Of a DNA stretch of 64,000 bases, positions 61,174 through 64,000 are shown piece after piece. Location: contig NZ_JBATVG010000023.1 in the NCBI RefSeq assembly GCF_049671645.1, positions 62,001 through 126,000 on the forward strand, written 5' to 3'. Below the pieces are notes generated by a model that saw nothing but the letters and a program-made list of their open reading frames with translations, had not been told where the DNA came from and searched no databases. The DNA is from Castellaniella sp049671645. GTDB lineage: Bacteria; Pseudomonadota; Gammaproteobacteria; Burkholderiales; Burkholderiaceae_B. Both the position numbers and the translations under genes were made by a program. The first letter of the stretch is position 1. Each line of letters starts with the position of its first letter.

Positions 61174-61500
61174 ATGAGCCTGACAATCACCGGTCGCCAT
61201 CTGGAAATCACCCCCGCCATCCGCGAATACGTCCACACAAAGACCGCTCGCGTTCTGCGGCACTTCGATCAGGTCATCGATACCCAGGTCATGCTCTCCA
61301 TCGAACCGCTCAAGCACACGGCTGAAATCACCATGCGCCTGCGCGGCAAGGACCTGCATTGCGAAGCCTCGGATGACAATCTGTACGCGGCCATCGACCT
61401 GCTGGTCGACAAAGTCGACCGCCAGGTGATCAAATACAAATCCAAGGCTCAAACCTACGCGCACGAACCCCCGAAACGTCAGGAAATCCACGCTGAATAA
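61174..61500 (+). CDS. hpf: Ribosome hibernation promoting factor (short type)
   Basis: A 108-aa protein that binds 30S subunits and promotes 100S dimers in stationary phase. SLTITGRHLEITPAIREYVH, then EPLKHTAEITMRLRGKDLHC and DLYAAIDLLVDK-type helix NLYAAIDLLVDKVDRQVIKY are the HPF/YfiA fingerprint. No C-terminal dimerisation extension, so it is the short form. AAGGAG lies 8 bases before the ATG at 61174. ptsN follows 110 bases downstream. Confidence 0.94.
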   Translation: MSLTITGRHLEITPAIREYVHTKTARVLRHFDQVIDTQVMLSIEPLKHTAEITMRLRGKDLHCEASDDNLYAAIDLLVDKVDRQVIKYKSKAQTYAHEPPKRQEIHAE

Positions 61501-61597
61501 GCATCCTGAACGGCCGGCTCGACTCGGCCGCCACTGACTCCATGGCCTCGCAGCGCTGCTCCGGGGCCATGTTGGTATCCAGGGGTCTTCTGACACC

Positions 61598-61603
61598 TAT
61601 AAT
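61598..61603 (+). promoter_or_regulatory. Consensus -10 box directly before ptsN
   Basis: TATAAT ends 7 bases before the ptsN ATG (61611). If used, transcription would start at or next to the A of the start codon, giving a leaderless message. A weak -35 (TTGGTA, 20-base spacing) is the only upstream match. Confidence 0.45.
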
Positions 61604-61610
61604 GGGGCCC

Positions 61611-62108
61611 ATGAACCTCAGTTCCCGCATCCTGCCGCCCGGCAACATCGTCCTGGATCTGGCGGCCACCAGCAAGAAACGCGCCTTCGAGCACGCCGGC
61701 CTGCTGTTTGAAAACCATCAGGGCGTGGCCCGCATGTCGGTGTTTCACAGCCTGCTGGCGCGCGAGCGCCTGGGCTCGACCGCTCTGGGGCACGATGTCG
61801 CCATCCCCCACGGACGGCTGAAAGACCTGCGCGAGCCGCACGCGGCCTTCATCCGGTTGGCCAACCCCATCCGCTTCGATGCCAACGACGGGCGCACTGC
61901 GCGGCTATTGTTTTTCCTGCTGATGCCCGAAGCCGCCACCCAGACCCATCTGGACCTGTTGGCGGCCATCGCCCGCCTGCTGTCCGATCCCCAGGTGCGC
62001 CAGACGCTGGCCCAGTCCACGGACCCGCTGCAGATCCACCAACTCATCCTGAACGGCACCCAGCCCCCGCCCACCGACCATGCTGACCATTCAAGAGCTG
62101 ATTCGTGA
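61611..62108 (+). CDS. ptsN: Nitrogen PTS EIIA component PtsN
   Basis: A 165-aa EIIA-Ntr protein. The phospho-accepting His67 is in GHDVAIPHGRLKDL; LLFFLLMPEAATQTHLDLLA and AIARLLSDPQVRQTL complete the fold. It receives phosphate from NPr and regulates potassium, nitrogen and envelope functions. The ATG at 61611 gives family length; a 23-codon longer version is unlikely. It overlaps hprK by 29 bases. Confidence 0.94.
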   Translation: MNLSSRILPPGNIVLDLAATSKKRAFEHAGLLFENHQGVARMSVFHSLLARERLGSTALGHDVAIPHGRLKDLREPHAAFIRLANPIRFDANDGRTARLLFFLLMPEAATQTHLDLLAAIARLLSDPQVRQTLAQSTDPLQIHQLILNGTQPPPTDHADHSRADS

Positions 62109-63018
62109 CAACGCCGACAAGATCAGCTTCACCTGGCTAGCGGGGCAGGAAGCCGCCGCCGACCGCGCCATCCCGGACACCCGGGAAGCCGCCGCCGATC
62201 TTGTCGGCCACTTGAACCTGATCCACCCCAGTCGCATCCAGGTCTTCGGCACAGAGGAAATCTCCTACTACAAACGCCTGGATTCCAAACGCCGCCGGCA
62301 TCACCTGGAAGACCTGGTCGCAGGCGGCGTCCCGGCCATCGTGCTGGCGGGCGGCACCGCGCCGCCCGACGACCTGCAGGCCTTCTGCGAGGAACAGGCC
62401 ATCCCCCTGGTGGGCACCCCGACCGATGCGGCCCACCTGATCGACCTGCTGCGCATTTATCTGGGCAAGCGCATCGCGCCCAAAACCACGGTGCACGGCG
62501 TCTTCATGGACGTGCTGGGCCTGGGGGTGCTGATCACCGGGGAATCCGGCCTGGGGAAAAGCGAACTGGCCCTGGAACTGATTTCACGCGGCCATGGCCT
62601 GGTGGCCGACGACGCCGTCGAACTGTCGCGCACCGCCCCCAATTTCGTCGAAGGCCAATGCCCGTCGCTGCTGCAGAATCTCCTGGAAGTCCGCGGCCTG
62701 GGCCTGCTGGACATCCGCACGATCTTCGGTGAAACCTCCGTGCGGCGCAAGATGAAGATCAAGCTCATCGTGCACCTGGTGCGCATGACGCCCGATAATT
62801 TCGAACGACTGCCCATGCAGGACGAATACCAGGACATCCTGGGCATCCCCATCCGCCGCGTCATGCTGCAGGTGGCGGCGGGCCGCAACCTGGCCGTGCT
62901 GGTCGAGGCGGCCGTGCGCAATACGATCCTCAGCCTGCGCGGCATCGACACCATGGGCGAATTCATCGAACGCCAGGCCCTGGCCATCATGGAAAGCACC
63001 CGGGAGAAACGCCCTTGA
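62080..63018 (+). CDS. hprK: HPr kinase/phosphorylase
   Basis: A 312-aa bifunctional kinase/phosphorylase acting on a serine of HPr-like proteins. P-loop GESGLGKSELALELISRG at residues 154-171, the capping segment LLEVRGLGLLDIRTIFGETS and the K3-like motif QDILGIPIRRVMLQVAAGRN are intact; the N-terminal lobe is also present. In Burkholderiales it lies with ptsN and rapZ, as here. It overlaps the end of ptsN by 29 bases. Confidence 0.95.
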   Translation: MLTIQELIRDNADKISFTWLAGQEAAADRAIPDTREAAADLVGHLNLIHPSRIQVFGTEEISYYKRLDSKRRRHHLEDLVAGGVPAIVLAGGTAPPDDLQAFCEEQAIPLVGTPTDAAHLIDLLRIYLGKRIAPKTTVHGVFMDVLGLGVLITGESGLGKSELALELISRGHGLVADDAVELSRTAPNFVEGQCPSLLQNLLEVRGLGLLDIRTIFGETSVRRKMKIKLIVHLVRMTPDNFERLPMQDEYQDILGIPIRRVMLQVAAGRNLAVLVEAAVRNTILSLRGIDTMGEFIERQALAIMESTREKRP

Positions 63019-63070
63019 CCTCTTTCTTTTCCTTCCACGGCGCGATCCGACCGGGCCTCCGAGGCGCCCG

Positions 63071-63946
63071 ATGCTGAATATCGTCCTCATCACGGGCATT
63101 TCCGGATCGGGCAAATCCGTGGCCCTGCGCATGCTGGAGGACACCGGTTACACCTGCATCGACAACCTGCCCGTCCGCTTTCTGCATGAATTCATCGCCA
63201 GCACCCAGGACAGCGGCCTGGAACGGGTCGCCGTCTCCATCGACGTACGCACTCCGGGCGACCTGGATGAACTGCCCGGCATTCTGACCAGCCTGCGGGC
63301 CATGGGCATGGCCCTGCACGTCATTTTCCTGGACGCCGACGACCACACCCTGATGCAGCGGTATTCGGAATCCCGGCGCCGCCACCCCCTGACCGACCGC
63401 CTGCGAAAGGAAGGCCTGGACGCCTCGCTGCAGGACTGCATCAGCCGCGAACGGGATCTGCTGGCGCCCTTGCGCCACCAGGAACACGTCATCGACACAT
63501 CCGACCTGACGCCCGGGCAACTGCGCAGCTGGGTCCGCGATCTGGTCCGGGTGGACCGGGCTTCGGTCATTCTGACTTTTGAATCCTTTGCCTACAAGCG
63601 CGGCGTGCCGCACGATGCGGACCTGGTCTTCGACGTGCGCTGCCTGCCCAACCCCCACTACGACCCCCAGTTACGCCCCCTGACCGGACGCGACGAGCCG
63701 GTAGCCGCCTGGCTGGCTCAGTTCGGCAGCGTCGATGCCATGATCGAGGACATTTCCAGCTTCATCCGCAAATGGCTGCCGCTGTACATGCAGGACACGC
63801 GCAATTACCTGACGGTCGCCATCGGCTGCACCGGCGGACAGCATCGCTCGGTCTACGTTACCGAGCAACTGGCCCGGCGCTTCGCCGATCATTCACCCTT
63901 GCTGGTCCGCCACCGCAACCCGATGCTGCACACTCCGACCCCATGA
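63071..63946 (+). CDS. rapZ: RNase adapter protein RapZ
   Basis: A 291-aa nucleotide- and RNA-binding protein that in enterics directs RNase E to GlmZ to control glucosamine-6-P synthase. Walker A ITGISGSGKSVALRMLED at residues 7-24, Walker B-like VIFLDADDHTLMQRYSESRR, FESFAYKRGVPHDADLVFDV, LPNPHYDPQLRPLTG and the C-terminal VAIGCTGGQHRSVYVTEQLA are all family landmarks. Its stop overlaps the next start (ATGA). Confidence 0.96.
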   Translation: MLNIVLITGISGSGKSVALRMLEDTGYTCIDNLPVRFLHEFIASTQDSGLERVAVSIDVRTPGDLDELPGILTSLRAMGMALHVIFLDADDHTLMQRYSESRRRHPLTDRLRKEGLDASLQDCISRERDLLAPLRHQEHVIDTSDLTPGQLRSWVRDLVRVDRASVILTFESFAYKRGVPHDADLVFDVRCLPNPHYDPQLRPLTGRDEPVAAWLAQFGSVDAMIEDISSFIRKWLPLYMQDTRNYLTVAIGCTGGQHRSVYVTEQLARRFADHSPLLVRHRNPMLHTPTP

Positions 63947-64000
63947 CCCACGCCCTGCCAAACCGCCCCGCCGCCCCCGCCCGCTGGCCCGCCGCCATGC
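63943..64000 (+). CDS. 5' fragment of an unidentified gene
   Basis: An ATG overlapping the rapZ stop opens a frame MTHALPNRPAAPARWPAAM that is still open at the window edge. Only 19 codons are visible and they are Pro/Ala-rich, so no family can be assigned; the ATGA overlap and strand suggest it belongs to the same operon. Confidence 0.4.
   Translation, partial: MTHALPNRPAAPARWPAAM

Noticed and set aside
60755..61325. Frames of 140-187 codons between lptB and hpf, and a longer N-terminus for hpf
   Set aside because: They are made of intergenic repeat and terminator sequence. The real hpf start at 61174 has AAGGAG and the family N-terminus.

Overview
This is a high-GC chromosomal segment of a betaproteobacterium, most likely of the family Alcaligenaceae (order Burkholderiales, near Bordetella, Achromobacter or Castellaniella). 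The evidence is the gene order pilD-coaE-zapD, panC-scpA-DUF3460, ubiE-Tim44-ubiJ-ubiB, kdsD-kdsC-lptCAB-hpf-ptsN-hprK-rapZ, and a very large DUF3683 FAD/Fe-S oxidoreductase. The assignment rests on gene content and protein similarity recalled from memory; no search was run. I see no tRNA, rRNA, CRISPR array, prophage or intact insertion sequence.

Layout. 1-8 kb: an RND adaptor fragment, housekeeping genes (zapD, coaE, pilD, panC, scpA), an NlpE-like lipoprotein, a LuxR-type HTH-only protein, and a DHA2 transporter facing an XRE/MmyB-type regulator across three 81-bp tandem repeats. 8-16 kb: B12 use and uptake. B12-dependent methionine synthase metH lies next to a cobalamin riboswitch followed by btuB and btuF. 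15.7-18.9 kb: a lower-GC three-gene unit (CHASE2 membrane protein, small exported protein, M48 metallopeptidase lipoprotein) that looks acquired and has no clear known role. 19-32 kb: thiamine genes (thiG, thiD), an isoaspartyl methyltransferase homologue, LPS heptose activation (rfaE2), ubiquinone synthesis (ubiB, ubiJ, ubiE), phoBR, ilvA and a GGDEF protein.

32-46 kb is the most coherent accessory block. It holds a D-amino-acid aminotransferase, a glutamate/aspartate-type ABC transporter, an N-carbamoyl-D-amino-acid hydrolase, a hydantoin racemase, a second polar-amino-acid-type ABC transporter, a hydantoinase, two LysR regulators and a DadA-like D-amino-acid dehydrogenase. Together these encode a full route from 5-substituted hydantoins through N-carbamoyl-D-amino acids to D-amino acids and 2-oxo acids. 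A TTATGG half-site recurs in the promoter gaps of this block.

46-52 kb carries a signalling operon. Its first gene encodes a MASE1-GGDEF diguanylate cyclase joined in frame to an OmpR-type response regulator. A LysM-FecR periplasmic protein and a CHASE2 histidine kinase follow. This fused cyclase/response-regulator with a FecR/CHASE2 sensor pair is the best candidate for a little-described system here. 52-64 kb: the DUF3683 oxidoreductase, a long inverted-repeat element, apt, the Kdo/LPS-export operon, intergenic repeats, and the hpf-ptsN-hprK-rapZ block.
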